DNA from: Deltaproteobacteria bacterium
GTDB taxonomy: Bacteria > Myxococcota > XYA12-FULL-58-9
DNA length: 64,000 nucleotides
Assembly: GCA_016218825.1 (NCBI GenBank)
Contig: JACRCV010000091.1
Coordinates: 62,001-126,000, forward strand
Reading direction: 5' to 3'
Part shown: piece after piece, positions 46,191 to 56,295 of the stretch
Layout: the number at the start of each line of letters is the position of its first letter
Numbering within the stretch: the stretch's first letter is position 1
Notes under the pieces: model-generated
Databases searched by the model: none
What the model was told of the DNA's origin: nothing
The model's input: only the letters and a program-made list of their open reading frames with translations
Program-made: the position numbers and the translations under genes

Positions 46191-47375
46191 TTACAGCGTC
46201 AGGTTCTCGATCACCACCGCCGCGGCCTCGCCGCCGCCGATGCAGATCGAGGCACAGCCATAGCGGAGCTTCTCCGACAGCAGCTGGTGGATGAGGGTCG
46301 TCAAGATCCGCGCCCCGGAGGCGCCGATCGGGTGCCCGAGCGCCACCGCGCCGCCCCTGGCGTTGACCTTGGCCGGGTCGAGCTTCAGATCCCGGATACA
46401 GGCCATCGTCACCACCGCGAACGCCTCGTTCACCTCCCAGCGATCGATCTTGTCGACCGCGAGGCCCGCCTTGGCGAGCGCCACCTTCGCCGCCGCCGCC
46501 GGCGCGGTCGTGAACCACTCCGGCTCCTGGGCGAACGAGCCCTGGCCGATGATGCGCACCAGGGGCCGCTTCTGCAGCGCCTTGGCGTTGTCTGCCGAGG
46601 TGAGCACCAGCGCCGCGCCGCCGTCGTTGAGCTTCGAGGCGTTGGCCGCGGTGATCGTGCCGTTCTTGTCGAACGCCGGCCGCAGCTTGCCCATCTTGTC
46701 GAGGGGCGCCGCGAACGGCTCCTCGTCGCGGTCGATCTTGAGGGCGTCGCCCTTCTTCTGCGGCACCTCGACGGCGATGATCTCGTCCTTGAAGCGGCCG
46801 GCCTCGACCGCCGCTTGGGCGCGTTTGTACGAGGTCAGCGCGAACTGGTCCTGCTCCTCGCGGCTGAACTTGTACTCCGCGGCGCAGAGCTCGCCGCAGT
46901 TGCCCATGTGCTTGTCGCCGTAGGGATCCCAGAGCCCGTCCTTGATCATGTGATCGACGAGCTTGACGTCGCCCATGCGATAACCGGCGCGCGACTTCTC
47001 CATCAGGTGCGGGGCGTTGGACATCGACTCCATGCCGCCGGCGACCACCGTGGTCCACTCTTCGGCGACGATGGCGTTCCTGGCGTCCATCACCGCGCGC
47101 AGCCCGGAGCCGCAGACCTTGTGCAGGGTGATGGCGCCGGCCTTCTTCGGGATGCCGGCGTAGATCGCCGCCTGCCGGGCCGGGGCCTGGCCGACGCCGG
47201 CCTGCAACACGTTGCCCATGATCACCTGATCGACGCCGCCGGGGTCGACGCCGGCCTGCGCCACCGCCGCGCGGATCGCCGTGGCCCCGAGCTGCGGAGC
47301 GGAGAGTGGCGCCAACGCGCCCAGGAAGCTGCCGATCGGAGTGCGTGCTGCGGCGAGGACGACGACGTCTTTCAT
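46191..47375 (-). CDS. acetyl-CoA C-acetyltransferase (thiolase)
   Basis: 394 residues, usual thiolase-II length. It condenses two acetyl-CoA to acetoacetyl-CoA, or runs in reverse in beta-oxidation. All motifs present: nucleophile Cys in HKVCGSGLRAVMDA (~88), GGMESMSNAPH, catalytic His in NARGGAVALGHPIGASGAR and the second Cys in CASICIGGGEAAAVVIE. AAGGAG is seven bases before the ATG. Both its neighbours are unrelated, so physiological direction cannot be told from context; biosynthetic or polyhydroxyalkanoate use are options. Confidence 0.93.
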   Translation of the reverse strand: MKDVVVLAAARTPIGSFLGALAPLSAPQLGATAIRAAVAQAGVDPGGVDQVIMGNVLQAGVGQAPARQAAIYAGIPKKAGAITLHKVCGSGLRAVMDARNAIVAEEWTTVVAGGMESMSNAPHLMEKSRAGYRMGDVKLVDHMIKDGLWDPYGDKHMGNCGELCAAEYKFSREEQDQFALTSYKRAQAAVEAGRFKDEIIAVEVPQKKGDALKIDRDEEPFAAPLDKMGKLRPAFDKNGTITAANASKLNDGGAALVLTSADNAKALQKRPLVRIIGQGSFAQEPEWFTTAPAAAAKVALAKAGLAVDKIDRWEVNEAFAVVTMACIRDLKLDPAKVNARGGAVALGHPIGASGARILTTLIHQLLSEKLRYGCASICIGGGEAAAVVIENLTL

Positions 47376-47437
47376 GGGTGTTCTCCTTGGCGCTCGCTTA
47401 CCAAAGTTGGCCGCAAACAGCCAGATCGCGGCCGGCG

Positions 47438-48952
47438 CTATCGCGACGGCGACGACGTGGCGCTAGGCGTGGCGCGCGCCGCCGGCGCGAAGCCGCGCGG
47501 GAAGGCAAAGGTGACCACCACCGCCATCAGGCCGGCGAGGGTGAGCCCGAGGAACACCTCGCCGAGGCCGGTGGCGAGCGCGCCCTGCACCACGGCCACG
47601 GTCGCGGTCGCGACCCCGCCGCGCCGATGTGGGTCCATGACCTCGTTGGCGAGGGTGAGCAACTCCGGGGTCGCGCCGAGCTGCTGCCGCAGGCTCGCGG
47701 ACAGCGCCGCGCCCATCACCGCGACGCCCACCGCCCCGCCGATGGTGCGCGCGAACTGCACCATCGCGGTCGCCGCGCCGCGCTGCGCCCAGGGAACCGC
47801 TTCCTGCGCCGCGATCAGGAGCACGGTGGTGGAGAAGCCCATACCCAAGCCCGTGATCCCCACCGCGACCATGATCAGCGCCTGCGACGTGTGGGCGTCG
47901 AAGCGCAAGAAGAACGAGGTGCCGAGCACCAAGAACGCGCCGCCCAAGAGCGCCGAGCGGCGATAGCCGAGGCGCTTCAGCGCACTCCCCGAGAGGTTGG
48001 CGGCGAGCGGCCAGCCGATGCCCATCGGCAACAGCGCCAGGCCGGCGTCCTTGGGCGTCAGCCCGAGCGCGCCCTGGACGAACGCCGGCAGGTACGAGTT
48101 ACAGCCGAACAGGATGACACCGGCGCAGACACCGGCGGCCGCGGCCACCGCGACCGGTCGGATCCGCAGCAGCGCCGGCGGCAACATCGGCTCGGGGTGG
48201 CGGCGCTCCTGGAGCACGAACAACAGCGCCAGGACCGCGCTGGCGACGAACGCCACCCGCACCGCGACGCTCATCACCCCGGTGCGCCCGCCGGTGAGCA
48301 TCGCCCACATCAAGCTCGTCGCCGCCGCGGTGAGCAACAGCGCCCCCAACAGGTCGAGCCGGTGCGCCTTGGCGGCGACGTTCTCCTCGAGCGCCGTCGC
48401 CATGATCCCGAGCGCCAGGAACCCGAACGGCAGGTTGATGAGGAAGATCCAATGCCAGCTCAAGACCTCGACGAACAACGCGCCGGCGAGCGGCCCGACG
48501 ATGCTGGAGACCGCCCACACCGCGGAGAAGAACCCCTGGATCCGGGCGCGTTCCTGCGCCGCGTAGAGGTCGCCGATGATCGTCATCGTCACCGGCAGCA
48601 CGCCGCCGGCGCCGACGCCCTGCAGCGCGCGCCAGAGGATGAGCTCAGTCATCGTCGACGCGGTGGCGCACAGCAACGAGCCGAGCATGAACAGGCCGAC
48701 GCCGACGAAGAACGCCGGCTTGCGCCCGAACAGGTCGGCGGCCTTGCCGTAGAGCGGCACGGTGACGGTGGAGGCGAGCAGAAAGGCCGAGAACACCCAA
48801 GGGTAGATCGACAGGCCCCCGAGCACCGCGGTGATCGTCGGCATCGCGGTGCCCACCACGGTCGCGTCCAACGACGCCAGAAAGGTGGTCATGATGCCGG
48901 CGACGACGACGAGGTGGCGCTTGGTCTGCATCGACGGCCGCGGACTGTGCAT
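47438..48952 (-). CDS. DHA2-family (EmrB/QacA-like) drug:H+ antiporter
   Basis: 504 residues, ~14 transmembrane helices. MFS motifs: LASLDATVVGTAMPTI (motif D1), YGKAADLFGRKPAFF (motif A), LWRALQGVGAGGV (motif B) and VGPLAGALFVEVLSWHWIF (motif C, antiporter). Such pumps export cationic or hydrophobic compounds. Start at ATG 48952, with an alternative at 48931. No regulator beside it. Substrates cannot be read from sequence. Confidence 0.92.
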   Translation of the reverse strand: MHSPRPSMQTKRHLVVVAGIMTTFLASLDATVVGTAMPTITAVLGGLSIYPWVFSAFLLASTVTVPLYGKAADLFGRKPAFFVGVGLFMLGSLLCATASTMTELILWRALQGVGAGGVLPVTMTIIGDLYAAQERARIQGFFSAVWAVSSIVGPLAGALFVEVLSWHWIFLINLPFGFLALGIMATALEENVAAKAHRLDLLGALLLTAAATSLMWAMLTGGRTGVMSVAVRVAFVASAVLALLFVLQERRHPEPMLPPALLRIRPVAVAAAAGVCAGVILFGCNSYLPAFVQGALGLTPKDAGLALLPMGIGWPLAANLSGSALKRLGYRRSALLGGAFLVLGTSFFLRFDAHTSQALIMVAVGITGLGMGFSTTVLLIAAQEAVPWAQRGAATAMVQFARTIGGAVGVAVMGAALSASLRQQLGATPELLTLANEVMDPHRRGGVATATVAVVQGALATGLGEVFLGLTLAGLMAVVVTFAFPRGFAPAARATPSATSSPSR

Positions 48953-49005
48953 CAGCGCCGCGGACGAGTCAAAGGCAGCGCCCTCGCCGACCCTTCTATG
49001 TTACG

Positions 49006-50736
49006 ATGCCGGCCATGGACCCCCGCGTTCGCGCCTGGCTGGACCGCGATCCCGACCCCGAGACCCGGGCGGAGCTCGAGACCTTGGTGAGCAAAGGCGA
49101 CCGCGCCGAGATCGAGCGCCGGTTCCGGGCGCGCCTCGAGTTCGGCACCGCCGGCCTGCGCGGCGTGCTCGGTGCCGGCCCGGCGCGGATGAATCGCCTG
49201 GTGGTGCGCGAGACCAGCGCCGGTCTCGGGGCCTATCTGCAAGCGACGGTCCCCGACGCGATGAAGCGCGGCGTCGTCGTGGCGCACGACGCCCGCCGGC
49301 TGTCGAAGGAGCTGGCGCGCGACACCGCCTGCGTGCTCTCGGCGATGGGCTTCAAGGTCTTCATGTACAGCGCCGAGGTGCCGACGCCGCTCGGGGCCTT
49401 TGCGGTGCGGGAGCTTTCGGCGGCGGCCGGGGTGGTGGTGACCGCGAGTCACAACCCACCGGAGTACAACGGCTACAAGGTGTACTGGCACAACGGCGCC
49501 CAGATCATCCCGCCCCACGACCGCGGCATCGCTGCCGCCGTCGACAAGGCCGCGACCGCGCCGATCCCGTTCCAGGAGCAGAGCGACGCCGAGCGCGGCG
49601 GCCGGGTGCGACGCCTCGGCGACGAGATGGTCGCCAAGTACCTGCAGGGAGTGGCAGGGCTCTCGGTGCGCCGCGGCTCACCGGCCCGCGCCAAGTACCC
49701 GATCGCCTACACCCCGTTGCACGGCGTCGGGGCGCGGGTCGCTGAGGCGGCGCTGGCGCAGGCGGGCTTCGCCAACGTTCGGAGCGTCGCGGCGCAACGC
49801 GAGCCGGACCCGGCGTTCCCGACGGTGCGCTTTCCGAACCCCGAGGAGCCCGGCGCGATGGACCTGGTGATAGGTCTCGCCCGCGAGATGGGCGCCGCCC
49901 TGGCGCTGGCGAACGATCCGGACGCCGATCGCCTCGCGGTCGCGGCGCTGCGCCCCGACGGCCAGTACCGCCGCTTGACCGGCGACCAGGTCGGGGCGTT
50001 GCTCGGCGCCGAGCTGCTCGCGCAAGGAGGCAAGAGCAGCGTCGTCGTCAGCACCATCGTCTCGTCGCGGCTCTTGGCGGTGATGACCCGCAAGGCGGGC
50101 CTGCGCTACGTCGACACCCTCACCGGCTTCAAATGGATCGCGGACGCCGGGCTCGCCGCCGAGGCCGAGGGCGGGCGTTTCCTGTTCGGCTACGAAGAGG
50201 CGCTGGGCTACACCATCGGCGCGTTGGTGCGCGACAAGGACGGGATCTCGGCGCTCGTGATCTTCGCCGAGCTCGCGGCCGCCCTCGCCGACGACGGCAA
50301 GACGATCTTCGATCGCTTGACCGAGATCTACCGAGAATACGGCTTCTTCTTGACCGGGCAACGGACGCTGGCGTTGGATCCCGAGCGCCCGGGCCCGTCG
50401 CTTGGCGACCGCCTGCGCCACAAACCCCCGACGCGCATCGCCGGCTTCGAGGTCGAGGTCACGACCGACGTGCGGGACGGGGCGCGCGTGCTCCGTGGCG
50501 GCCGGCGCGAGAGCGTGCCGCTGCCGCAAAGCGACGTGCTGATCTACGAGCTCGAGGGCGGCCGCCGGGTGATCGTCCGGCCGTCGGGGACCGAGCCGAA
50601 GCTCAAGTGCTACTACGAGGTGTGCGAGCCGATGAGCGACACGGAGTCGTTCATGACCGCCGAAGCCCGCGCCGAGCGAGCCCTCGCCGAGCTCGCGAAC
50701 CGGCACCAGCAGGAGCTCGCGACCCTCTCCACCTGA
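49006..50736 (+). CDS. phosphoglucomutase/phosphomannomutase family (PGM2-like)
   Basis: 576 residues. Signature: FGTAGLRGVLGAGPARMN, catalytic serine loop VVTASHNPPEYNGYKVYW, metal loop NDPDADRLAVA, sugar-binding GFKWIADAGLAA and FGYEEALGYTIG, and phosphate loop RPSGTEPKLKCYYEV. The long N-terminus with DPETRAELE is typical of the PGM2/phosphopentomutase branch, so the enzyme may act on ribose-, deoxyribose- or glucose-phosphates; this would fit after thymidine phosphorylase in the same genome, though not adjacent. Start ATG 49006 or 49015. Confidence 0.92.
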   Translation: MPAMDPRVRAWLDRDPDPETRAELETLVSKGDRAEIERRFRARLEFGTAGLRGVLGAGPARMNRLVVRETSAGLGAYLQATVPDAMKRGVVVAHDARRLSKELARDTACVLSAMGFKVFMYSAEVPTPLGAFAVRELSAAAGVVVTASHNPPEYNGYKVYWHNGAQIIPPHDRGIAAAVDKAATAPIPFQEQSDAERGGRVRRLGDEMVAKYLQGVAGLSVRRGSPARAKYPIAYTPLHGVGARVAEAALAQAGFANVRSVAAQREPDPAFPTVRFPNPEEPGAMDLVIGLAREMGAALALANDPDADRLAVAALRPDGQYRRLTGDQVGALLGAELLAQGGKSSVVVSTIVSSRLLAVMTRKAGLRYVDTLTGFKWIADAGLAAEAEGGRFLFGYEEALGYTIGALVRDKDGISALVIFAELAAALADDGKTIFDRLTEIYREYGFFLTGQRTLALDPERPGPSLGDRLRHKPPTRIAGFEVEVTTDVRDGARVLRGGRRESVPLPQSDVLIYELEGGRRVIVRPSGTEPKLKCYYEVCEPMSDTESFMTAEARAERALAELANRHQQELATLST

Positions 50737-50843
50737 GCCCGGCGGCGTCGCACCGCGGCTCTTGCCCCGCGGCCGCGCTGCTCGAGGATGGTGGCGGCGG
50801 TCGAGGGTCGCGTCAGAGACGAGCGCCGCGCCGGCGCCCGGGA

Positions 50844-50849
50844 TATACT
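50844..50849 (+). promoter_or_regulatory. -10 element abutting the start codon (possible leaderless transcript)
   Basis: TATACT lies six bases before ATG 50856, so a transcript from it would begin at or near the A of the start codon. No clear -35 hexamer is seen at the usual distance, and no Shine-Dalgarno precedes the ATG. Confidence 0.4.
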
Positions 50850-50855
50850 TCGCCG

Positions 50856-53800
50856 ATGCTAAGAATCAGCGTCGTTTGTCTGGGGGCCGTCCTCGCGTTC
50901 GCCTGTCATCAAAGCCCGTCACTCGAAGGCACGCCTCTCGGTTGCCGCGCCGACACCGAGTGCGCGCCCAACGGCGACGGCTGGCGGTGCTACAAGAGCG
51001 TCTGCATCAAGAACGGCCGGCCGGCCCTCGAAGCGCTCGGCGACGACGTCATCGCGCTCGGCGCCCCGCCGCAGGCCGTCAGCAGGACCGCGATCGCAGC
51101 CGACCCCGAGGCTGACGTCATCACGATCACCTGGACCCCGGTCGGCGGCCCGGCCGCGACGCTCGTCCCCGCGCCGCTCGTCGGCGACACCCTGACGATC
51201 ACGCCGACCGCGGTGGGGATCTACGAGTTCGACGTGGTCGCGAGTGACCCCTACCAGGCGAGCGCCCCGGGGCGCTACCGGCTCCTGGTGCAGCCGGCGC
51301 TCGACGCGGTCTACGTGTCGACCGACGGCGTCGACCAAGCCGGCTGCGGCGCGATCGATTCGCCCTGCCAGACGATCGGCTATGGCGCCGAGGTCGCCGC
51401 CGGCCGTCCGAGCCAACGGGTGTTGGTCGCGGCGGCGAGCGGCATGCAGCCCTATCGCGAGTGTCTGGACCTGCACGGCGACGTTGCCGTCGGCGGCTGC
51501 TACGATCCACGCACCTGGAGCTTCGTCGCCGACAACCGCCGCCTCTGTCCGGTGGAGTGCGAGCGCCCGAACCCGGCGATCGACCCCGCGAACTGGGGCG
51601 GACACCACATCGACGGCAACGTGACGTTGACCGACCTGACGCTGCGCCTGAGCCCGACCGTGGTGCCGGTCGCGAACGAGCTCACCCCCGACGACCCGAC
51701 CGATCTGAGCGGCTTGCTGACCTTGTGGATCGACGGCGGCGCGCCGACCGTCGACGACGTCGACATCGAGATCGTCGACGGCGGCCACGACAACACCGGG
51801 ATCGGCCTCGGCAGCGTGCACGCGTCGCCGACCCTCACCGACGTCAACGTCGCGGGCACGGTCGCCGGCTTCGATCCGATGGAGCTGCTCATCGGCATGG
51901 TGTTCTACGGCGGCGCCCCGGTGCTCCAGGGCGGTGGCACCGGCCACGCCGCGCCCCGCGGCGAGATCCTCCTGAACGCCCCGGTGACCGAGCAGGCGCT
52001 CGGCGTCCTCGCCGCGGTCTCGACGCTGACGATCGACAGCATCTCGATCCGCGGTGGCTATGCCCCGACCATCGCCGGCATGACCATCATCGAAGGGCAG
52101 AACAGCATCTCGAACCTCACCCTCGACCTCGCCGGCATCGGCACCCGCGACATCTTCGGGGTCGCGGCGTACCCCTGCAACCCGAGCGGCACCGGCCCCG
52201 ACGCCTGCACCTGCAAGCTCTGGTACCCGGCCTGTCCCGAAACCGAGCCGGCCGCGCCCGCCAGCCCGTCGTTGGCGTTCTTCAACAGCAGCATCCGGCT
52301 GTCGGCGTTGGGCAGCGACTTGGGCGGCCTCCGGCCGTGTCGCGGCATCGGGCTGCAGACCACGACCGATCGGGTGCCGCTGGTCTTCACCGGTGACCCG
52401 GCGCGCCCCGACGTCGCCAAGGCGCGCATCGAGGTCGGCGATCACTTCACCCTCGCCGCAGGCCTGATCGCGGGCGGCGCCGTGGCCGAGCCGCTGCGGA
52501 TGACGAACACCACCCTGATCGTGGGGAGCGCGGCGACTGACGACGTCTGCAAGCTCGTGGCCGAGCAGAGCGGCTACGCGAGCTTCGACGCCGGCGCCAT
52601 CGGGGTCGGTCTGCTGAACGGCATCAAGAGCGACCTCAGCGGCAACAGCATCGAGGTCGGCGCCAACGACGTCATGAGCGTCGGACTGGTGTTGTCCGAC
52701 CCCGGCGTCGCCAACCTCCGCGACAACGCGATTGAGGTCGGCGACTCGCAGGGCCGATTCACCGCGGCGATGGCGATCGGCATCCTGACGCAACCGCCGG
52801 ACGAGCCGTCGGGCCGGCCGCCGGTGACCGAGCCGTCGCACCTCAGCGGCAATGTCATCCGCTGCGGCGCCGACGCGACCCTCTCGAGCGCCGTCAGCCT
52901 GAACGACACACCCTATTGGGAGGTCGACAACAATCTCATCTTCGGCGGCGGCGTACACTCGGCGGGCCTGACCTTCAGTACCGCCGCCCAGGCCCCCGAC
53001 CACCCGGTGTTGCGACACAATACCATCTCCGCGGGCGGCAACTCGGGAACTACGATCACCGGACGGGCGCTCGACGTCTACGCCACCATCCCGGTGTTCC
53101 AAAACAATCTCGTCGACGCCGGCAACGCCTCCGGTCGCCGCGTCGCCCTCAACACCCTGGCCCACCCGCCGTTCGGTGCCGACAGCATCGGCAACCGGGT
53201 GCAGTTCGACGACCGCGTCGCCGGCCCCGGGCTGGCGCAGATCGTGCCGGCCTACTCGATCTACGACACCGACGCGGCCACGGAAGAGATCTCCACGGTG
53301 CAATGGTGGGCCCTGGGCACCGGGAGCTCCGAGCTCTTCGACGTCCTCGAAGTGGGCTTCCCGGACCCGACGACGTTGAGCGTCATCGTCAACTTCACCT
53401 CGATGACCCTCCCGGGCCCGATCTTGACCTCGTGGAGCGGCCCGCTCGGCACCGCGTACTTCGTGGTCGCGGCGCTCCCCGACAGCATCGCGATGGCCAA
53501 GGTCGAAGGGGATCAGATGCCGGTGTTCGAGTACGCCAGCACCGAGAGCGACGGGGTCGTGCACCAGCCCTCGCAGGTGGCCGCCGGCTTCGTGAACAAC
53601 GATCCGTTCCTGGATCTGATCTTCCTCGAGGCGGGCCAGGTCTGGGCGCTGCCGCGAACCGCGGGCGGCTCGTTCGACGCGCCGGCGCCGGCCGGCTGGA
53701 CCGACGGCGTGGTGAGCGCGTTCGCGGTCGACACCGCCGGCGACACCTTCGTGGCGCTGGCGGACGACGACGTGGTCATGGTCACGTCGTCGAAGACCGC

Positions 53801-54692
53801 GGCCATCGGGACGCAGCGCGCCCGCTTCAAGCTCCCGGCCGTGCCCAGAGCGGTCGGGCCGGTGCTCATCACCTCGTTCGACGAGGAGCTGGCGACGGGC
53901 AACTTCGGCCGGGGGACGAAGACCGACGTCGTGGTGATCGCCGACATGGGGCCAGGACCCAAGGTCTTCGTGTTTCTGAACCCGTTCACCTCGCTCGCCG
54001 ACCCCTCGCCGTTGACGTTCAAGCCCGCCGCCGCACCCCTGCCGTGCCAGCGCGACGGCTCCGGGATGGTCTTGGGCGTCAGCTACCCGGACCCGGACTC
54101 CCTGCCGGTGTTGAGCCTGGTCAGCGAGCTCGTCAGTCCGAGCGGGTCGCGCGGCAAAGAGCTGGTGCTGGGCTGCGCCGACGGCCGCCTGGAGGTGTTC
54201 AACCTCACCTGTGGCGCCCTGCTCCCCTGCGACAGCCTGACAAGAAGCGCGTTGCCGGCGCGGGTGACCCCGCCGGCCCCGGTGACCGGCCTCGCCGCCA
54301 GCCAGTTCAACGGCACCCCGAGGCTCATCGCCGCGCGCGGCGGCGCCAACACCGCCACGACCTACGTGATGCAGGAGACCGTCATCCCGACCACCATCGA
54401 GCAAGCGCTGCAGATCACGATCCCGCCCGACACCGCCTGGCGCGACGCCGGTTGGCAGCTACGGCCGGACTTCGACGCCGGTGGACCGCTGGGCACGAGC
54501 GTCCAGGCCGCGGCGACCGGCGTGCCGCGCCAATGTGCTTTTGTCGGCGGCGCACCCTACGACCTGCACCTGGCCTCGGCCCCGGTGACCGAGTGCCAGG
54601 CGGCGCGCCTCGCCGACGTCCCGGTGGACGCCGACGTCGGCAGCCGTGCCGATCCGACCGCGATCGGTGCCGATGAATTTGGCGTGCCGTAA
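50856..54692 (+). CDS. large beta-helix lipoprotein
   Basis: 1278 residues. Signal peptide with Cys (VLAFAC) near residue 17. An Ig-like stretch (~60-145) precedes a DUF1565-like start of beta-helix (AVYVSTDGVDQAGCGAIDSP), several hundred residues of Asn/Gly coils (NLRDNAIEVGDSQGRF, HNTISAGGNS), then an FG-GAP/VCBS-like beta-propeller (~900-1170; DPFLDLIFLEAGQVWALP, KTDVVVIADMGPGPKVFVFL). The end reads DPTAIGADEFG, typical of choice-of-anchor beta-helix proteins. Surface scaffold; no enzyme. A TATACT close to the ATG hints at leaderless translation. Confidence 0.82.
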   Translation: MLRISVVCLGAVLAFACHQSPSLEGTPLGCRADTECAPNGDGWRCYKSVCIKNGRPALEALGDDVIALGAPPQAVSRTAIAADPEADVITITWTPVGGPAATLVPAPLVGDTLTITPTAVGIYEFDVVASDPYQASAPGRYRLLVQPALDAVYVSTDGVDQAGCGAIDSPCQTIGYGAEVAAGRPSQRVLVAAASGMQPYRECLDLHGDVAVGGCYDPRTWSFVADNRRLCPVECERPNPAIDPANWGGHHIDGNVTLTDLTLRLSPTVVPVANELTPDDPTDLSGLLTLWIDGGAPTVDDVDIEIVDGGHDNTGIGLGSVHASPTLTDVNVAGTVAGFDPMELLIGMVFYGGAPVLQGGGTGHAAPRGEILLNAPVTEQALGVLAAVSTLTIDSISIRGGYAPTIAGMTIIEGQNSISNLTLDLAGIGTRDIFGVAAYPCNPSGTGPDACTCKLWYPACPETEPAAPASPSLAFFNSSIRLSALGSDLGGLRPCRGIGLQTTTDRVPLVFTGDPARPDVAKARIEVGDHFTLAAGLIAGGAVAEPLRMTNTTLIVGSAATDDVCKLVAEQSGYASFDAGAIGVGLLNGIKSDLSGNSIEVGANDVMSVGLVLSDPGVANLRDNAIEVGDSQGRFTAAMAIGILTQPPDEPSGRPPVTEPSHLSGNVIRCGADATLSSAVSLNDTPYWEVDNNLIFGGGVHSAGLTFSTAAQAPDHPVLRHNTISAGGNSGTTITGRALDVYATIPVFQNNLVDAGNASGRRVALNTLAHPPFGADSIGNRVQFDDRVAGPGLAQIVPAYSIYDTDAATEEISTVQWWALGTGSSELFDVLEVGFPDPTTLSVIVNFTSMTLPGPILTSWSGPLGTAYFVVAALPDSIAMAKVEGDQMPVFEYASTESDGVVHQPSQVAAGFVNNDPFLDLIFLEAGQVWALPRTAGGSFDAPAPAGWTDGVVSAFAVDTAGDTFVALADDDVVMVTSSKTAAIGTQRARFKLPAVPRAVGPVLITSFDEELATGNFGRGTKTDVVVIADMGPGPKVFVFLNPFTSLADPSPLTFKPAAAPLPCQRDGSGMVLGVSYPDPDSLPVLSLVSELVSPSGSRGKELVLGCADGRLEVFNLTCGALLPCDSLTRSALPARVTPPAPVTGLAASQFNGTPRLIAARGGANTATTYVMQETVIPTTIEQALQITIPPDTAWRDAGWQLRPDFDAGGPLGTSVQAAATGVPRQCAFVGGAPYDLHLASAPVTECQAARLADVPVDADVGSRADPTAIGADEFGVP

Positions 54693-54713
54693 AACCCATG
54701 CCATCATGAGAAC

Positions 54714-55733
54714 ATGACGGGCGCGCTACTCGTTGTCGTCTCGATGCTCGCCCAAAGCGCCGACGAGGGCGACGACGCGCGTCGCCAGACCGGCGCGCCG
54801 GTCGTCGTCTCCCCCGCCAAGGAGTACCGGACCATCGCCCTGATGCCGCTGACCTCGCTCGGCTCCACCGACGAGGCCGCGGGCGCGATCCAGAGGGTGC
54901 TGCAGGGCGAGCTCGAGAAGATCTTGGGCGACAAGCTCATCGCGCCGGCGCGGCTCTTGGAGCACGGCGCGCACGTGAAGATCGCCTTCGGCTCGTGCGA
55001 GGGCGTGGTGACCTGCATCGTCGAGGTCGTCGGGGGCTTGGGCTTCGACGCCTTCGTGGTCGGCAACATCGCCGGCCTCGGTGACGACCAGGTCATCAAC
55101 CTCAAGCTCATCGACATCCGCACCGGCCACGAAGTGCGGCGGACCTCGGAGAAGGCGGCCACCGACGAGGCGGCGCTGGTCGCCAACATGCGCAAGGCCG
55201 CCGTGGAGCTCGTGGCCCCCGAGCTCTTCACCGGGTTTCTGGAGGTGATCGCCCGCCAGCCCGGGGTCCAAATCATGATCGACGGCAAGGCGGTCGGGAT
55301 GACGCCGCTCGCGAACAACAAGATCGAGCTGCAGGCCGGTCGCCACGCGATCGAGGCCGGCGGCGAGGCGCTGGTGCCGTTCACCTCGATGGTCAGCATC
55401 GCCTACGGCGAGACCAAGCAGGTGACCATCGAGCTCGCCCAGAGCTCGGTCTTCGTCGGCGGCCGGACACCGATGCGGCACCGCTGGTGGGTGTGGACCA
55501 TCGCCGGCGCCGGGGTGCTGACGACCGCGGTCGGCGGCTACTTCAACTACCTGCACGTCCAGGGGGTGCGCAGGATCGAAGCGAACGCCCGGGCCGGAGA
55601 TCTGAACGCCACCAACGGCCCGGTCTGGTTCGACGAACAACAGTCGCAGTGGAAGAGCGCCACCATCCTCTACGGCGTCGGCGGCGCCTTCCTGTTCAGC
55701 GCCGCGGTGCTGCTCAGCTTCGACCTGTTCTGA
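54714..55733 (+). CDS. PEGA-domain membrane protein
   Basis: 339 residues. N-terminal signal-like helix; a CsgG/DUF-like domain (~38-165: [40 protein letters not shown]), a PEGA domain (~178-248: [20 protein letters not shown]) and two C-terminal helices ([39 protein letters not shown]). Lies 22 bases after the beta-helix lipoprotein and may share its transcript. Function unknown; PEGA proteins in Myxococcota are often linked to surface or kinase systems. Confidence 0.75.
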   Translation: MTGALLVVVSMLAQSADEGDDARRQTGAPVVVSPAKEYRTIALMPLTSLGSTDEAAGAIQRVLQGELEKILGDKLIAPARLLEHGAHVKIAFGSCEGVVTCIVEVVGGLGFDAFVVGNIAGLGDDQVINLKLIDIRTGHEVRRTSEKAATDEAALVANMRKAAVELVAPELFTGFLEVIARQPGVQIMIDGKAVGMTPLANNKIELQAGRHAIEAGGEALVPFTSMVSIAYGETKQVTIELAQSSVFVGGRTPMRHRWWVWTIAGAGVLTTAVGGYFNYLHVQGVRRIEANARAGDLNATNGPVWFDEQQSQWKSATILYGVGGAFLFSAAVLLSFDLF

Positions 55734-55908
55734 CCGTCGGCCGGCGACCCAGGCCGCCCATGACGCACCGCGCCACGACGACACCGGAGCGCAACTCCCT
55801 CTTGCCAAATGGCACTCGAAAACGGTAGGGAGCCGATGGGAGTTGAATGTAGTTGTCGGGGGAGCAGTTCCTTCCACACGCGACGCATTGAACCCCGGCA
55901 TGAACAAG

Positions 55909-55926
55909 GGCCGGGTGAGACCGGCC
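55909..55926 (+). promoter_or_regulatory. hairpin in the cold-shock gene leader
   Basis: GGCCGG, loop GTGAGA, CCGGCC: a perfect six-pair stem, 33 bases before the cold-shock ATG. The region 55734-55959 otherwise holds no gene. Cold-shock mRNAs often carry long structured leaders; a regulatory role here is inference. Confidence 0.4.
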
Positions 55927-55959
55927 AAGCGCTGCATTGGGCAGCAAGAGGAAGTTGGT

Positions 55960-56172
55960 ATGGCAAACGGTACAGTGAAATGGTTTAACGACAGCAAGGG
56001 TTTCGGATTCATTACGCCAGAGGACGGTGGGGAGGACGTTTTTGTCCATTTCTCGGCCATTCTCGCCGACGGCTTCAAGTCGTTGGCGGAGGGCCAAAAG
56101 GTCACGTACGAGGTCGTCAAGAGCGACAAGGGCCTGCAGGCCCGCAACGTGACGCCGAGTCAGCAGAACTAG
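55960..56172 (+). CDS. cold-shock protein (CspA family)
   Basis: 70 residues, the standard Csp length. RNP1 [11 protein letters not shown] and RNP2 VFVHFSAI are intact, with GTVKWFNDS at the start. It is a five-stranded single-strand nucleic-acid binder that melts RNA structure at low temperature or acts as a general RNA chaperone. ATG 55960 follows AGAGGAAG. A leader hairpin precedes and an intrinsic terminator follows. Monocistronic. Confidence 0.96.
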   Translation: MANGTVKWFNDSKGFGFITPEDGGEDVFVHFSAILADGFKSLAEGQKVTYEVVKSDKGLQARNVTPSQQN

Positions 56173-56196
56173 TCGATACGGTCTGATGACTCACGA

Positions 56197-56233
56197 GGGC
56201 CGCATCTCTCACGGGGTGCGGCCCTTTTTTTTT
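56197..56233 (+). terminator. rho-independent terminator of the cold-shock gene
   Basis: Stem GGGCCGCA (56197-56204) pairs with TGCGGCCC (56217-56224), a 12-base loop, followed by nine T (56225-56233), 25 bases after the cold-shock stop. It is the only classical intrinsic terminator I found in the window. Confidence 0.93.
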
Positions 56234-56295
56234 GCCCGCCGCCGACTCCCGGCGCCCGACCACGCCGAAGCCTCGCCGTGGGCCCGAATGCCCGG

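Noticed and set aside
50133-50855. Upstream extension of the beta-helix lipoprotein
   Set aside because: The extension overlaps the phosphohexomutase gene in another frame; ATG 50856 begins a signal peptide.
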